DNA of 64,000 nt from an uncultured Clostridia bacterium (GCA_959602045.1 CAUGRT010000004.1:1-64000), one strand, 5' to 3'. Shown: positions 43,557 through 53,818, numbered from the stretch's first letter. Numbers and translations are program-made. Notes: generated by a model not told the origin, from the letters alone.

Positions 43557-44495
43557 ATGAAGAGCTATATTACCATAGATGGCGGAACAACCAATACGCG
43601 AGTGAATTTGGTTAGGGACAGGAAAATAATCAAAGCAATTCAAATATCCGCAGGGGCAAAAAAGGGAATTGAGGATAGAGGCTATCTGAAAAAAGAACTT
43701 AAAAAAGCGATTGATTCCGTTGTACAAAATTATCATGACCCGATAGAGAAAATCCTTGCGTCGGGGATGATTACTTCGGGGCTGGGGTTATATAATCTGC
43801 CGCATCTTCCGGTACCTGTCGGAATTGAGGAGTTGCATAACGGAATGTGTGAGGTGGTTTTATCCGAGATAACGGAAATCCCGTTTGTATTTATTCCGGG
43901 AGTGAAAATACCCGGCGGTTCATTGGCAGGGACAGATATGATGCGAGGAGAGGAAACCGAGCTGATCGGAATGGCAGAAAAGCTGCACAGTGAATGTTTG
44001 TATGTGCTGCCGGGTTCTCATTCAAAGCTTATCAGAACTGATCGGCAGGGAAGAATTTCGGATTTTGTGACGACGCTTACGGGCGAAATGATTGCGGCTC
44101 TGTCTAAGGGGACGATTCTTAAAGATGCGGTGGATTTGTCGCAGGCAGAATTTGAGGATGAATATCTGACGCAAGGATACTGTTATTGCCGCAAGATGGG
44201 AATTAATGAAGCATTGTTCAAAATACGGATTTTGAATAATGTATTACACGCTACCCCGGGACAGGTATATAGCTTTTTTATGGGAAGTATTTTGCAGGCA
44301 GAAATCAAGGAGATTATCCGATCAAAAGAGAAAATCGTAATATTGGGTGGAAAAAGGCAGATCAAAATCGGCATGGTGAAGCTTTTAAATCACTTTTGTG
44401 ATAAAAAAGTTATCAGTGTACCGGATGCAACGGTCGTTGCCGCACCGGCGGTCGGTGCGATAAAAATATATGAATATAATAGGAGAGAAGTGTGA
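43557..44495 (+). CDS. dgoK: 2-keto-3-deoxygalactonate kinase
   Basis: Phosphorylates the keto-deoxy acid before aldolase cleavage. 312 residues from ATG 43557 (GGAG six bases ahead, inside the end of the aldolase gene). The phosphate loop DGGTTNTRVNLV, GMITSGLGL, PGVKIPGG and VLPGSHSKLI are DgoK marks. With the aldolase it points to galactonate-type or related acids. Confidence 0.9.
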   Translation: MKSYITIDGGTTNTRVNLVRDRKIIKAIQISAGAKKGIEDRGYLKKELKKAIDSVVQNYHDPIEKILASGMITSGLGLYNLPHLPVPVGIEELHNGMCEVVLSEITEIPFVFIPGVKIPGGSLAGTDMMRGEETELIGMAEKLHSECLYVLPGSHSKLIRTDRQGRISDFVTTLTGEMIAALSKGTILKDAVDLSQAEFEDEYLTQGYCYCRKMGINEALFKIRILNNVLHATPGQVYSFFMGSILQAEIKEIIRSKEKIVILGGKRQIKIGMVKLLNHFCDKKVISVPDATVVAAPAVGAIKIYEYNRREV

Positions 44496-44555
44496 AATTT
44501 CTACATTCGAATCATTAATTTTATGCTGCTAAGGGCGGCGAAACGGAGGTTTATA

Positions 44556-45551
44556 ATGAATTTTTATGATGTATGTTTAGAGGATTATTCCAGATTGGAC
44601 GGAGAAAATGACGACAGTGGCAGAATACAAAGAGCAATTGATGATTGCAAGCATGGCGTTCTGTATATTCCGAAAGGAAATTACAAAATCTCGAAAATGC
44701 TGAAAATCGCGAATTTTTGTTCATTGCAAATGCATAAATCGGCGGTGCTTACCGCTGCTGAAAAAATGGAGTATGTATTGTATTATGATGGCGGTGATGG
44801 GTTTATAAATCTGATTTCGTGCGGTGAAGATGGGGAGGAAAACGAAGATTACAACATCTTTATAAAAGGCGGCGTAATAAACGGTAATGGTTTGGCAAGC
44901 TGTCTTTGCTTGAATAACTATCATCATTTTACGATGAAGGATATTACCCTGCTGAACGGAAAAAGATACGGTCTGAAGGTGGGAGAACGCGGTCACGGTT
45001 ATGAGCTGATCGCAACGAATCTTTATTGCAAATGCACAATGTCCGGACTGGCAGGAAATATCGGGATAGCGACTGCGGAAAGTGACAGCCACTATACAGA
45101 CTGTATTGTGATTGACTATACAACAGGATTTGCGGTAGAAAACGGCGGTTCAAACAGACTTACCCGATGTCATGTATGGGGCGGAATTATTCCTCCGGTA
45201 AAGGAGGGCGAGGATTGTGAAATGCTCAAGGATTCGGTCGCTTTTTCGATCGGAGGATGTGACACCTTGCTTCGGGATTGCTATGCGGATACGGCAAAAA
45301 TCGGATTTAAGATTATGGGAGATGCAACGATGTCCGGCTGTGCATTTTATAATAATTACCGGTTCCGGCTCAATGATATTACGGCTGTTGAGCATGTTTC
45401 CGGCAGCCTTAGCGTGATGCAGTGCAGATTCGCAAGAACGTGCCCTGATTTTACGGTGTATAAAGGAGAAAACAAGGATTTAGTGTGGATCGGCAATATT
45501 AATCCGGATGTATATGTCATGTATTCAACAGGAGAAAAATTCGATATTTAA
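44556..45551 (+). CDS. Pectate-lyase-superfamily beta-helix protein, intracellular
   Basis: 331 residues from ATG 44556 (ACGGAGG ahead). The start DVCLEDYSRLDGENDDSGRIQRAIDDC matches the Pect-lyase_RHGA_epim type, and the rest is a right-handed beta-helix (KGGVINGNGLASCLCL, FTMKDITLLNG). There is no signal peptide. Likely a glycan lyase, hydrolase or epimerase acting on imported oligosaccharides. Last gene of the operon, followed by a terminator. Confidence 0.78.
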   Translation: MNFYDVCLEDYSRLDGENDDSGRIQRAIDDCKHGVLYIPKGNYKISKMLKIANFCSLQMHKSAVLTAAEKMEYVLYYDGGDGFINLISCGEDGEENEDYNIFIKGGVINGNGLASCLCLNNYHHFTMKDITLLNGKRYGLKVGERGHGYELIATNLYCKCTMSGLAGNIGIATAESDSHYTDCIVIDYTTGFAVENGGSNRLTRCHVWGGIIPPVKEGEDCEMLKDSVAFSIGGCDTLLRDCYADTAKIGFKIMGDATMSGCAFYNNYRFRLNDITAVEHVSGSLSVMQCRFARTCPDFTVYKGENKDLVWIGNINPDVYVMYSTGEKFDI

Positions 45552-45561
45552 GCCGATTTTT

Positions 45562-45602
45562 ATAACAGCGGATGACGGATTAACATCTGCTGTTATTTTT
45601 TG
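45562..45602 (+). terminator. Terminator of the sugar-acid operon
   Basis: AACAGCGGATG (45564-45574) with CATCTGCTGTT (45584-45594), then ATTTTTTG. Confidence 0.85.
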
Positions 45603-45654
45603 TGTTCCGTATTGAAAAACATAAAATAGCGACATAAAACATCATTTTATATTC

Positions 45655-45683
45655 TTGTCAAAACAAATCAAAGAGAATATAAT
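45655..45683 (+). promoter_or_regulatory. Promoter of the secreted esterase gene
   Basis: TTGTCA (45655-45660), 17 bases, TATAAT (45678-45683); AGGAAGGGG before ATG 45751. Confidence 0.75.
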
Positions 45684-45750
45684 TGTATTATGGATAATGA
45701 CTTAGGTTGTGTCCGAAAAATAATAGTTTTTAAAAGGAAGGGGTTCATTT

Positions 45751-47631
45751 ATGAAGAAACTGATTACAGCGTTTCTGAGCCTGGCGCTGATGCTGTCTGC
45801 GAGCGGCGGCGTGTCATACGCGGAAACGGAAAACGAAACCTATTCGGGGATTTTTGAAGAATATGCTGCCTATGAGGGCAATGTTCCTGAAGTCCTGGAT
45901 TCGGAAGAATGGACGGATAAAAGCACCGATGATGTATGCGTAAAAAAGATTCATTATAAATCATATAATGACAGCAAAATTTACGCAGTTGTGGCTTATC
46001 CGAGAACATCAGGAAATTATCCGGGCAGACTGTCCTTGCATGGCGGCGGAATGTGCGCAAACGACAAGGTCGGAGATGTTATTACATTTGCGAAGGCAGG
46101 ATATGTAGCCATTGCGCCGGATCTGCCGGGCATTTTGGGCGCCAATAAGCTTGACAATTCCGATGGAGCATGGAAAGACAATTACAATTACGAAACCGAT
46201 ATGTTCAAGTTCAATACAGATGAAAAGGACAGTGTTTTGTATGACGCTCTGACTTCCGCAATTTATGCTTTCCATTTGCTTCAATCCGGAAATCTGACCG
46301 GTGACGCAAGCGTTAAAGTGGATATGGATCATATCGGTATTTCCGGCGTATCATGGGGCGGATATACAACAACAATGCTGTCCGGAATCCTGGGCGATCA
46401 GGTTAAGGCAGCCTATGCGCTTTTCGGAACCGGCAACTATGATGTCGGAGAGTATTGGAACGTAAAAAACAGATGCTTAAATCTCATGAGTGAAGAAGCA
46501 AGAGAAAAATGGCTGGCAAATTATGATGCCGGCAGAGTTTCAAAATATACTACTTGCGACTTCTTTGAGGCTGCGGCAACCAATGATACCTATTTTACTC
46601 CGACCATGACGCAAAAGACGCTGGATTCCATGCAGGGATATACAAACATGCTATATTCACCGAACACCGATCATACGATTATGGTGGACGGAGTTCAGTA
46701 TTGGAATACCGATATTGAACAGAAATGGTTTAATTACCTGCTGAAAGGTGAGGGCGAGGCGCTTCCTAAAATCACATATCGGAATGCCAATTCGGAAATT
46801 AACAACTACAGCGTGACCTATGATGTTCCCAATAACACCACAGCTGAAAACATCAAAGCCTATTACAGTTACAGAAGCGATGGTTTATGGACAAAGAGAA
46901 AATGGGTTCAGATTGATTCGGACTGTATTGAAGTAAACGGAAATGCGGCGACGGTGAATATCCCGGACGAGCTTATGACGGGCAGCGTGGATGTGTTTGC
47001 TTCACTGACCGACGGTTCAACCTATACCGTCAGCAGTTATGTTCAGACCTTGAAAAAGGGCAATGCACAGTATGATGTGAACATGAACTATAATCAAGAA
47101 AAAAATTCAGCCGAGATTACGGGAACGGTACCGGCAGGATATGACGTAATGCTTCTGTGTGCAAATCCGGCATCGACGAATGATGACATTTACTATTTTG
47201 ACACCGCCAATAATGTCGGTGAGCAGTTTAATTTTTCCGTTCCGATGTCAGCAGCTGAGTTTTACGGAAAATATAAGTTTACGATCGGTATCAACGGAAA
47301 GGATGAATATACTGCAAAAATAGACTATATCTATCCGTTCGTCGGATCGGGATATGATTTTGAAAAATTTGCGGTTACGGGCAAATATGAGGCGAACGGA
47401 ACACTTACGGCAGCCGTAAGCACAACGGACACCGAAAGAACATATAATATTTTATTTGCTCTTTTTGATAAGGCAACCGGAGAATTGAAGAAAGTCAAAA
47501 TGGGTCAGAATTCCGCGGAAATGACATTGCCGGAGGATACATCCGGAACATGTGTAAGAGCATTTCTTTGGGATATGAGTAATGCGCAAACGCCGATCAC
47601 GGATACTATTTGCGTCAATCCGGCAAATTAA
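45751..47631 (+). CDS. Secreted alpha/beta-hydrolase (acetyl-xylan-esterase-like) with beta-sandwich C-terminus
   Basis: 626 residues. Signal peptide 1-24. Alpha/beta-hydrolase core about 55-330 with nucleophile in GISGVSWGGYTTT, acid/His region in SPNTDHTIMVDG and a lid. It resembles acetyl-xylan esterase/dipeptidyl-peptidase folds; ester removal from plant glycans is the likely role. Residues about 350-525 are beta domains. The last ~100 form a module (YNILFALFDKATGELKKVKMG...CVRAFLWDM) that recurs in two other secreted proteins here. Confidence 0.78.
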   Translation: MKKLITAFLSLALMLSASGGVSYAETENETYSGIFEEYAAYEGNVPEVLDSEEWTDKSTDDVCVKKIHYKSYNDSKIYAVVAYPRTSGNYPGRLSLHGGGMCANDKVGDVITFAKAGYVAIAPDLPGILGANKLDNSDGAWKDNYNYETDMFKFNTDEKDSVLYDALTSAIYAFHLLQSGNLTGDASVKVDMDHIGISGVSWGGYTTTMLSGILGDQVKAAYALFGTGNYDVGEYWNVKNRCLNLMSEEAREKWLANYDAGRVSKYTTCDFFEAAATNDTYFTPTMTQKTLDSMQGYTNMLYSPNTDHTIMVDGVQYWNTDIEQKWFNYLLKGEGEALPKITYRNANSEINNYSVTYDVPNNTTAENIKAYYSYRSDGLWTKRKWVQIDSDCIEVNGNAATVNIPDELMTGSVDVFASLTDGSTYTVSSYVQTLKKGNAQYDVNMNYNQEKNSAEITGTVPAGYDVMLLCANPASTNDDIYYFDTANNVGEQFNFSVPMSAAEFYGKYKFTIGINGKDEYTAKIDYIYPFVGSGYDFEKFAVTGKYEANGTLTAAVSTTDTERTYNILFALFDKATGELKKVKMGQNSAEMTLPEDTSGTCVRAFLWDMSNAQTPITDTICVNPAN

Positions 47632-47645
47632 CAGGAGGTGCGGAT

Positions 47646-49901
47646 ATGAAAAAGATTATTTCGATTATACTGACAATATTTATGCTTGCCGGCATAATGA
47701 ACGTATGCGTTTATGCGGAGAACGATTCCGTGACGGTGAGCTTCAGGACTGTTGACGGAACCTTTGATCCCAACAAGGGCAGCGGAGATTATTTTTATAA
47801 CAGCGGTACATGCAATTGGAATATAGACATTCCCGAAAACGGATATTATCAGCTTTCCGTAAACAATAACTATGTTGCAGGAAGCTCGACCTTTGCATTT
47901 GCATCCGGTAATGAAAGTATTTCAGAGCAGTTTACTTTTGGCGAGGATAGTACAACCGTTGTGATGCAGGATTATATTTACCTTGAGAAAGGTTCAAATG
48001 CAGTTAAGTTTTCAACAACAACCGGAGGAACGATTAAGGATTTTACACTGACATTAAAAGAAAAAGCGACCTTAATAAAATTCAAGGCAACCGATGGAAC
48101 TCTCAGCAACGGACAGGTAAACGGCTATTATTATGACGGAACAAAGGGAACATATCAGGTTACAATTCCGACAAACGGATATTATACATTTACGGTGAAT
48201 CACAGCTTGGGAAATGCTTATCAAAAAACAAATGCCACTCTGAGCGTTACATGCGGTAACGAAACAATATCCGAAGATTTCGAGTTTGACAACACAAGAA
48301 CAACGACCGTTTTGAAAGATTCTATTTATCTGACAAAGGGAACACAGACGATTGAGTTTAAAACTTCCGGCGGCGGAATGGTATATGATATGGCATTAAG
48401 ATTGGAAAATGAAGAAACACATATTGATTTTAATGCAGATACCTTTAATGAGGAAAAAACCAATCAGTATGGATATGCTACGCAAACTCCGGGCGCTTGG
48501 TGGTATCTGGATAGCGTAGGGTTAAGCTACAATTTGGATAACCTGCCTGCAAACGGCGTATATAAACTGACTGTATGGTACTCCATTAATGCGGAAAATA
48601 CCTTTACCATAGCATCGGGAAAAGAAAGGGTAGAGCAATCGGCTGCTGCGGTGGAAAGTAAAACAGAAGCGGCATTTGATAACGGCATTTATCTGGAAAA
48701 AGGCGGAGTCCTGAAGTTTATCCCGTCAAAGGGCGGCGTAATCTACGGATTCAGACTGACCTTGCTGAACGAAGAAACCAGACTCACAAAGTCGGTATTG
48801 GATTATGTTGAAGCAAGTGATGTGTATTCCAACGGTTACTTTACCAATAACGCATATGCGATCTATGATTTTGATCTTCCCGCAAACGGAAAATATGATG
48901 TAGTGATAAGCTATAGCGGCACACCGGTGAATGATGAAACAGCGGTTACATATCTGAATACAAGATATTCTATCGCAAAGGTTGCTCATACGGGTCTTTC
49001 CGGGGAAACCATTGTTTCGGGACTGGAGATGTATAAAAAGGACGGAAAAGTCAAAATTTCCGGTCTGGGCAGTTGTACGGTAACAGGAGTCAGCCTGGTT
49101 CTGCGTGAGGCTATGGACAGCGTAAGCTTAACAAAGCTGGGCTATGCAACAGTCAGCGCAGGATATAATGCAGCGGCTGCAAGCAGAGTAATTGATGGCA
49201 GCGATGATACTACATGGTTCTTTAATGTTGCTGGAACGTCTGATAAGAATATATCTGATAAGTGGATTCAGATTAACCTTGACGCACCGCATAAGATTTC
49301 GCAAATCAGATATTTGAGCGGCAAAAATGCAGCTTGGGATATGTTCGGCAAAGAGATCAGTATTCGGGTGTCGAATGACCCTGAATTCGGAAGCTATAAG
49401 GAAGTAGCGTCCACATCGAAAAACGGCGCAATCCCGACGGATGGTGCTACCTATTATGATGTATCTGTAAATGATCAGGAGGAGTATCGCTATATCCGTG
49501 TTGCAAAGTGCGTGGAAGATTCGGCGAACCTCGCGATGGCTTGTGCTGAACTCGATGTTATCGGTTCGGAGGAGAGCGTATCGGGCAATGCTGCAATTAA
49601 TTTCTCGCAGAACGCGAATGTTATAACACAGCTGGCGGACGGAAGCTGCACGGCAGGTACAGTAGTTACCAACAACAAGGAAACGGACGCTGATTATTAT
49701 ATCATTGTAGGACTTTACAATGAGAACGGAGTTATGACGAAGTGCTTTAAGAAAGCGGTAACGATTTCTCAGGGCATGACGATGCCTTTGTCAATCAATT
49801 TTGAAAAGGAAGAAGATACAGTAAAGGTACAGTGTGCCGTATTTGACGGATACGATACTGCGCTGATGGTTTGTGATTCCAATACCTTGACGGCAGAATA
49901 A
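47646..49901 (+). CDS. Secreted protein with four beta-sandwich repeats and an F5/8C domain
   Basis: 751 residues from ATG 47646 (AGGAGGTG seven bases ahead). Signal peptide 1-24. Four tandem carbohydrate-binding-like repeats of about 110 residues share a pattern: FxxxDGT start, a PENGYY/PTNGYY turn, IYLEKG, then a GG...LTL end. An F5/8 type C domain (about 500-645: VIDGSDDTTWFFN, WIQINLDAPHKI, YRYIRVAKC) and a C-terminal module follow. No catalytic motif is seen; it probably binds polysaccharide outside the cell. No SLH or sortase signal. Confidence 0.8.
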   Translation: MKKIISIILTIFMLAGIMNVCVYAENDSVTVSFRTVDGTFDPNKGSGDYFYNSGTCNWNIDIPENGYYQLSVNNNYVAGSSTFAFASGNESISEQFTFGEDSTTVVMQDYIYLEKGSNAVKFSTTTGGTIKDFTLTLKEKATLIKFKATDGTLSNGQVNGYYYDGTKGTYQVTIPTNGYYTFTVNHSLGNAYQKTNATLSVTCGNETISEDFEFDNTRTTTVLKDSIYLTKGTQTIEFKTSGGGMVYDMALRLENEETHIDFNADTFNEEKTNQYGYATQTPGAWWYLDSVGLSYNLDNLPANGVYKLTVWYSINAENTFTIASGKERVEQSAAAVESKTEAAFDNGIYLEKGGVLKFIPSKGGVIYGFRLTLLNEETRLTKSVLDYVEASDVYSNGYFTNNAYAIYDFDLPANGKYDVVISYSGTPVNDETAVTYLNTRYSIAKVAHTGLSGETIVSGLEMYKKDGKVKISGLGSCTVTGVSLVLREAMDSVSLTKLGYATVSAGYNAAAASRVIDGSDDTTWFFNVAGTSDKNISDKWIQINLDAPHKISQIRYLSGKNAAWDMFGKEISIRVSNDPEFGSYKEVASTSKNGAIPTDGATYYDVSVNDQEEYRYIRVAKCVEDSANLAMACAELDVIGSEESVSGNAAINFSQNANVITQLADGSCTAGTVVTNNKETDADYYIIVGLYNENGVMTKCFKKAVTISQGMTMPLSINFEKEEDTVKVQCAVFDGYDTALMVCDSNTLTAE

Positions 49902-49913
49902 TGATAGTTTAAT

Positions 49914-49953
49914 AATCAAAATGGGCTGTGAATTTTCGCAGCCCATTTTGATT
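49914..49953 (+). terminator. Hairpin after the repeat protein gene
   Basis: AATCAAAATGGGCTG (49914-49928) pairs fully with CAGCCCATTTTGATT (49939-49953); no long T-run follows beyond the stem. Confidence 0.72.
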
Positions 49954-50000
49954 AAGGAATAAAACAATAAAATACAGTCATGTATTTTATTTTTGTGTTG

Positions 50001-50029
50001 TTTACAAAAAAATAGCGGCATGCTATAAT
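50001..50029 (+). promoter_or_regulatory. Promoter of the ABC transporter genes
   Basis: TTTACA (50001-50006), 17 bases, TATAAT (50024-50029). Confidence 0.8.
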
Positions 50030-50073
50030 TATTATAGAAACATTGGATAACCAATATGGGAGGCGAGATTTTT

Positions 50074-51018
50074 TTGAGTACAGAATTATCACTTAAAGCA
50101 GAGAGAAAAAAGAGCCTGAAAATGCGAATGAAAAAATACAAGGCATTTTATTTAATGCAGATACCAATTATCATTTTGGTCATTATTTTTTCATATATAC
50201 CGATGTTCGGCATTATTATGGCTTTTCAGGAGTATGACATTTTAGGCGGATTTTTTGCGAGCAAATGGGTAGGACTTGATAATTTCATCAAGATTGTTAC
50301 GATTCCGAAATTTGTGGATGCGATAAAAAATACCCTGTATATCGGAGTCATTACCTGGATTTTCGGAACGCCGTTGCCGATTTTGCTGGCGGTCATGATG
50401 CATGAAATCGTGAATACAAAATTCAGAAGCGTTGTTCAGACGATTACATATCTTCCGCACTTTGTATCCTGGGTTGCGATTGCCGGAATCTTTCAGACGG
50501 TATTTGCGAATGAGGGAACGTATAATATCATTATGAAGCTGATTATCGGCAGCGGATATGAACCGACCAATATTCTTATGAATCCAAAGCATTTCTGGGG
50601 GATCATATTCTGGACGAACCAATGGAAAGAGATTGGCTGGAACTCCATGATATTCTTTGCGGCGATTGCCGGAGTTGACCCGACGCAGTATGAAGCGGCA
50701 AAAATGGACGGATGCGGAAAAATCAGACAGATCTTCAGTATCACAATTCCGAACATTCTTCCTACGCTTGCGATTGTGCTGATTATGTCCACAGCCGGAT
50801 TCTTGTCTGCGAACTTTGAGCAGATTTTGAATTTCCAGAATGTCTATACTCAATCTCAGACAGAGGTTATACAAACGCTGACCTACCGAGAAGGTATCTT
50901 GCAGGCAAACTATTCAATGGCAATCGCCTTTGGATTTGCGGCAAGTATGGTTACTTTCCTGTTTATGATCATCAGTAACCGCGTAAGTAAGAAGGTATCG
51001 GACATAGGAATCTGGTAA
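50074..51018 (+). CDS. ABC sugar permease, LplB type
   Basis: About 314 residues, probably from TTG 50074: GGGAGG lies about 10 bases before it, while an ATG at 50056 sits on the ribosome site. Six membrane helices; the EAA loop is YEAAKMDGCGKIRQIFSITIPNI. The LplB/YtcP-type pairing with the next gene and a 600-residue binding protein is characteristic of oligosaccharide importers for plant cell-wall fragments. The ATPase is not encoded here. Confidence 0.92.
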   Translation: MSTELSLKAERKKSLKMRMKKYKAFYLMQIPIIILVIIFSYIPMFGIIMAFQEYDILGGFFASKWVGLDNFIKIVTIPKFVDAIKNTLYIGVITWIFGTPLPILLAVMMHEIVNTKFRSVVQTITYLPHFVSWVAIAGIFQTVFANEGTYNIIMKLIIGSGYEPTNILMNPKHFWGIIFWTNQWKEIGWNSMIFFAAIAGVDPTQYEAAKMDGCGKIRQIFSITIPNILPTLAIVLIMSTAGFLSANFEQILNFQNVYTQSQTEVIQTLTYREGILQANYSMAIAFGFAASMVTFLFMIISNRVSKKVSDIGIW

Positions 51019-51056
51019 TACATCGGAATGTAGTTGAAAAGAGGGTTGTACAAATA

Positions 51057-51938
51057 ATGAGAACTAAATCAGAAAAGATATTAAATGTGGTTAATATCAG
51101 TGTCATGATATTCTTGACGGTGTTGATGCTATACCCGTTCTTAAACCAGCTGGCTATTGCTTTTAATACCGGAGGAGATACCGCAAGAGGGGGAATTACC
51201 ATCTATCCCCGTGAATTTACATTATCGAATTTTGCTTCGATTTTGTCGAGCAAGACGATATGGCAGGGGACATTGGTGACACTGATCCATACTGTTTTTA
51301 CGGTTGCAAAATCGGTCATACTTACTTTTATTGTGGCGTATACACTGAACAAAAAAGAAATGCCGTTCCGGAATGCATTGACATGGTTTTTCATGCTTCC
51401 GATGTATATACCGGTAAGTGAGATTGCAAGACTGATTCAATATCGGTATATGCACCTTGTAAACAGCTATTGGGTATATATTATACCGACATTCGTCGGG
51501 TTCTATAACGTAATGCTGGTTCGGTCATTTTTCAGCAGCGTTTCGGAATCGTATGAGGAGGCGGCTATGATTGACGGCGCAAGTGAGATTCAGACGTTAT
51601 TCAGCGTCATCATTCCGCTGTGTAAGCCGATTCTTATTACGATTGCACTATGGGGTGTAGTTGCGAGCTGGAATTCATGGAGCGTCAGTCTTTACTATAT
51701 AACCGATCCGAAGCTTTATGAATTGCAGTATGTTTTGAGAAGGCTGATTACCGAAGCACAGGCGATTTCTAAATTGGCGAATGAAACAGGCGCGAGCGGA
51801 TATGTGGCGGATCGTCCTTCGTCCACAACGTTGCAGGCGGCATCGGTGATTTTCTCGGCTTTGCCGATTATGATTATATTCCCGCTGTTCCAGAAATACT
51901 TTACGCAGGGAATTAATCTGGGCGGAGTAAAGGATTAA
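51057..51938 (+). CDS. ABC sugar permease, LplC/YtcP type
   Basis: 293 residues, six membrane helices. The EAA loop is SYEEAAMIDGASEIQTLFSVIIPL, with the C-terminal end GINLGGVKD typical of this branch. GAGGGTTG precedes the ATG. Partner of the LplB-type permease, 38 bases upstream. Confidence 0.93.
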   Translation: MRTKSEKILNVVNISVMIFLTVLMLYPFLNQLAIAFNTGGDTARGGITIYPREFTLSNFASILSSKTIWQGTLVTLIHTVFTVAKSVILTFIVAYTLNKKEMPFRNALTWFFMLPMYIPVSEIARLIQYRYMHLVNSYWVYIIPTFVGFYNVMLVRSFFSSVSESYEEAAMIDGASEIQTLFSVIIPLCKPILITIALWGVVASWNSWSVSLYYITDPKLYELQYVLRRLITEAQAISKLANETGASGYVADRPSSTTLQAASVIFSALPIMIIFPLFQKYFTQGINLGGVKD

Positions 51939-52000
51939 CAAAAATTTCTTATTGCATAAATTATAAAAAGATATTAAAATTAAAGAAGGGATGAAAAAAG

Positions 52001-53818
52001 ATGAAAACAAAATCAAAAAGAATGGTATCTTTGGCGCTGGCATGTATTATGATGCTCGGTGTTGCAGGATGCAAAAAGGAAACGGAACCCGAACAGGCAG
52101 CGTTTCACTATGAGGGAGATACGTTTGTTCCGGATAAGCAGTTGAACGTCAAGGTATGGTCAACTCAAGGTTCGGACGCCAGCGCACCGACGCAGGTCAA
52201 GGATAATGTGGTAGAAAAATGGCTGGAGGATACCACAAAGGTAACGGTTGATGAGGTTTTGGGTAACGGCGGAGGAGAATGGGAATCGGCTCTTGCAAAG
52301 ATGATTGCAGGAGGAACGCTCCCCGAAATCGTAAGCTGTGCCGGAGGGCAGGGACCTACGCATTTTGCGAAGCTTGCTGAGGCGGATAAGATCTGGGAAT
52401 TAACGCCCGAAATGCTGCAAAAATATGCTCCGAATGTATGGAATAAGATTCCGCAGAAATATTGGGAGAAAATTAAGGTGGGCGGAAAAATTTACGGTGT
52501 ACCGTACAACTTCCCGACTGATACAGAATTTATCCCGGATCTGAATGAGGAAGAAATAGAAGCATTCAGCGGCGCAACCCAAACAAATGTCACAAAATGC
52601 CTGTGGATCAGAGATGATATTGCAAAAATGATTTATCCGGATTGCAAGTCCTATGATGAGTTAGTCGCTTTGCAAAAGCAGAAGAATACCAAAATCGGCG
52701 ATGATATTATGGATATTCAGATTAACTCTACAGACGATTTAGTGAATTTGTTGAAGAAAATTAAGGATTTGAATTTAAAAGAGGGAAGTAAAACGGTATA
52801 TCCTACAGGATATTGGGGTTCGGATTGTTGGATTCCTCTTGCACAGTTCGGATCGGCGCTGATGGGACATCCGAATAAGAATTACATAGCCGTATGGGAC
52901 AGAGAGAAGAAAGAAATTTTCATGCCGCTGCTCGGTGAGGATATGAAGAAAAGCGCAAAGCTGCAAAATGAATTGGTTCGGGAGAAAGTCATTGATCCGG
53001 AAAGCCTTATTAATACGCAAAGTATATTTGATGAAAAAATGAACGAAGGCTTGTATGCGGTTATATCAATGCCATATTATGCTCCGACCTTCAATGCTTC
53101 TCTTGCTGCGGCAGGAAAGACCTTTAGATACAGACCGCTGTACACCAATGTGCCGGTTCTGAAAGGATATGAACAGGTTGAAAAACCAAAAACATGGGGA
53201 AATTGTGTCGGAATCTTGAAAACGGTTCCGGAAGAAGATTTACCGCTGCTGCTGAACTGGATGAATGTTCAATTCAGTGATAAGTGGGATGAGGTACGCT
53301 ACTGGGGACCGGAAAGCGCAGGACTTTATGAGGATCTCCCGGATGGCGGAAGACGTTTTAAGGACGAAGCTTTAAACAAGAGATTTTTGGAACAGGACGA
53401 CACAGCAAACAAGGTGGAGGATTGCTACGGATTGCAGACGCATTGCGGAAAGTTCTGGATGCAGTTTACTTATGCAAATCATTGGCATCCGCAAACTTAT
53501 AACCATATCAAGGTTTTTGCTTATCATACGGGAAGCGCTTTTGATTTTGCCCGTGACAGCAAGTATGTGATAAAAGATTTGCCGGAAGGTCCGAATGATG
53601 AGATATGGGCTGCTACCTATGCAAATATTCCCGAAGTGCAGAGTTTCTGGAATTCACGTTCCTCATGGGAAACACAATTCAGAGAAACACTGGCGGCAGC
53701 ATCCGAAGAAGATTTTGAAGCAAAATGGAATGCGGCTGTCGAAAATCTTAAGAGTGTAGTAGATGTTGAGAAGATGACTTCCGAAATGACGAAAGCAGCA
53801 AGGGAGTCGATTAAATAA
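52001..53818 (+). CDS. Oligosaccharide-binding lipoprotein of the LplA type
   Basis: 605 residues. The signal MKTKSKRMVSLALACIMMLG ends in the lipobox AGC. LNVKVWSTQGSD starts the family fold, and the long form (about 600 residues, not 420) is usual for LplA-like binders of larger pectin- or hemicellulose-derived oligosaccharides. Third gene after the two permeases. Confidence 0.9.
   Translation: MKTKSKRMVSLALACIMMLGVAGCKKETEPEQAAFHYEGDTFVPDKQLNVKVWSTQGSDASAPTQVKDNVVEKWLEDTTKVTVDEVLGNGGGEWESALAKMIAGGTLPEIVSCAGGQGPTHFAKLAEADKIWELTPEMLQKYAPNVWNKIPQKYWEKIKVGGKIYGVPYNFPTDTEFIPDLNEEEIEAFSGATQTNVTKCLWIRDDIAKMIYPDCKSYDELVALQKQKNTKIGDDIMDIQINSTDDLVNLLKKIKDLNLKEGSKTVYPTGYWGSDCWIPLAQFGSALMGHPNKNYIAVWDREKKEIFMPLLGEDMKKSAKLQNELVREKVIDPESLINTQSIFDEKMNEGLYAVISMPYYAPTFNASLAAAGKTFRYRPLYTNVPVLKGYEQVEKPKTWGNCVGILKTVPEEDLPLLLNWMNVQFSDKWDEVRYWGPESAGLYEDLPDGGRRFKDEALNKRFLEQDDTANKVEDCYGLQTHCGKFWMQFTYANHWHPQTYNHIKVFAYHTGSAFDFARDSKYVIKDLPEGPNDEIWAATYANIPEVQSFWNSRSSWETQFRETLAAASEEDFEAKWNAAVENLKSVVDVEKMTSEMTKAARESIK

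Noticed and set aside
45764..46332. Minus-strand frames within the esterase gene
   Set aside because: Shadows of a secreted hydrolase with a clear GxSxG motif.
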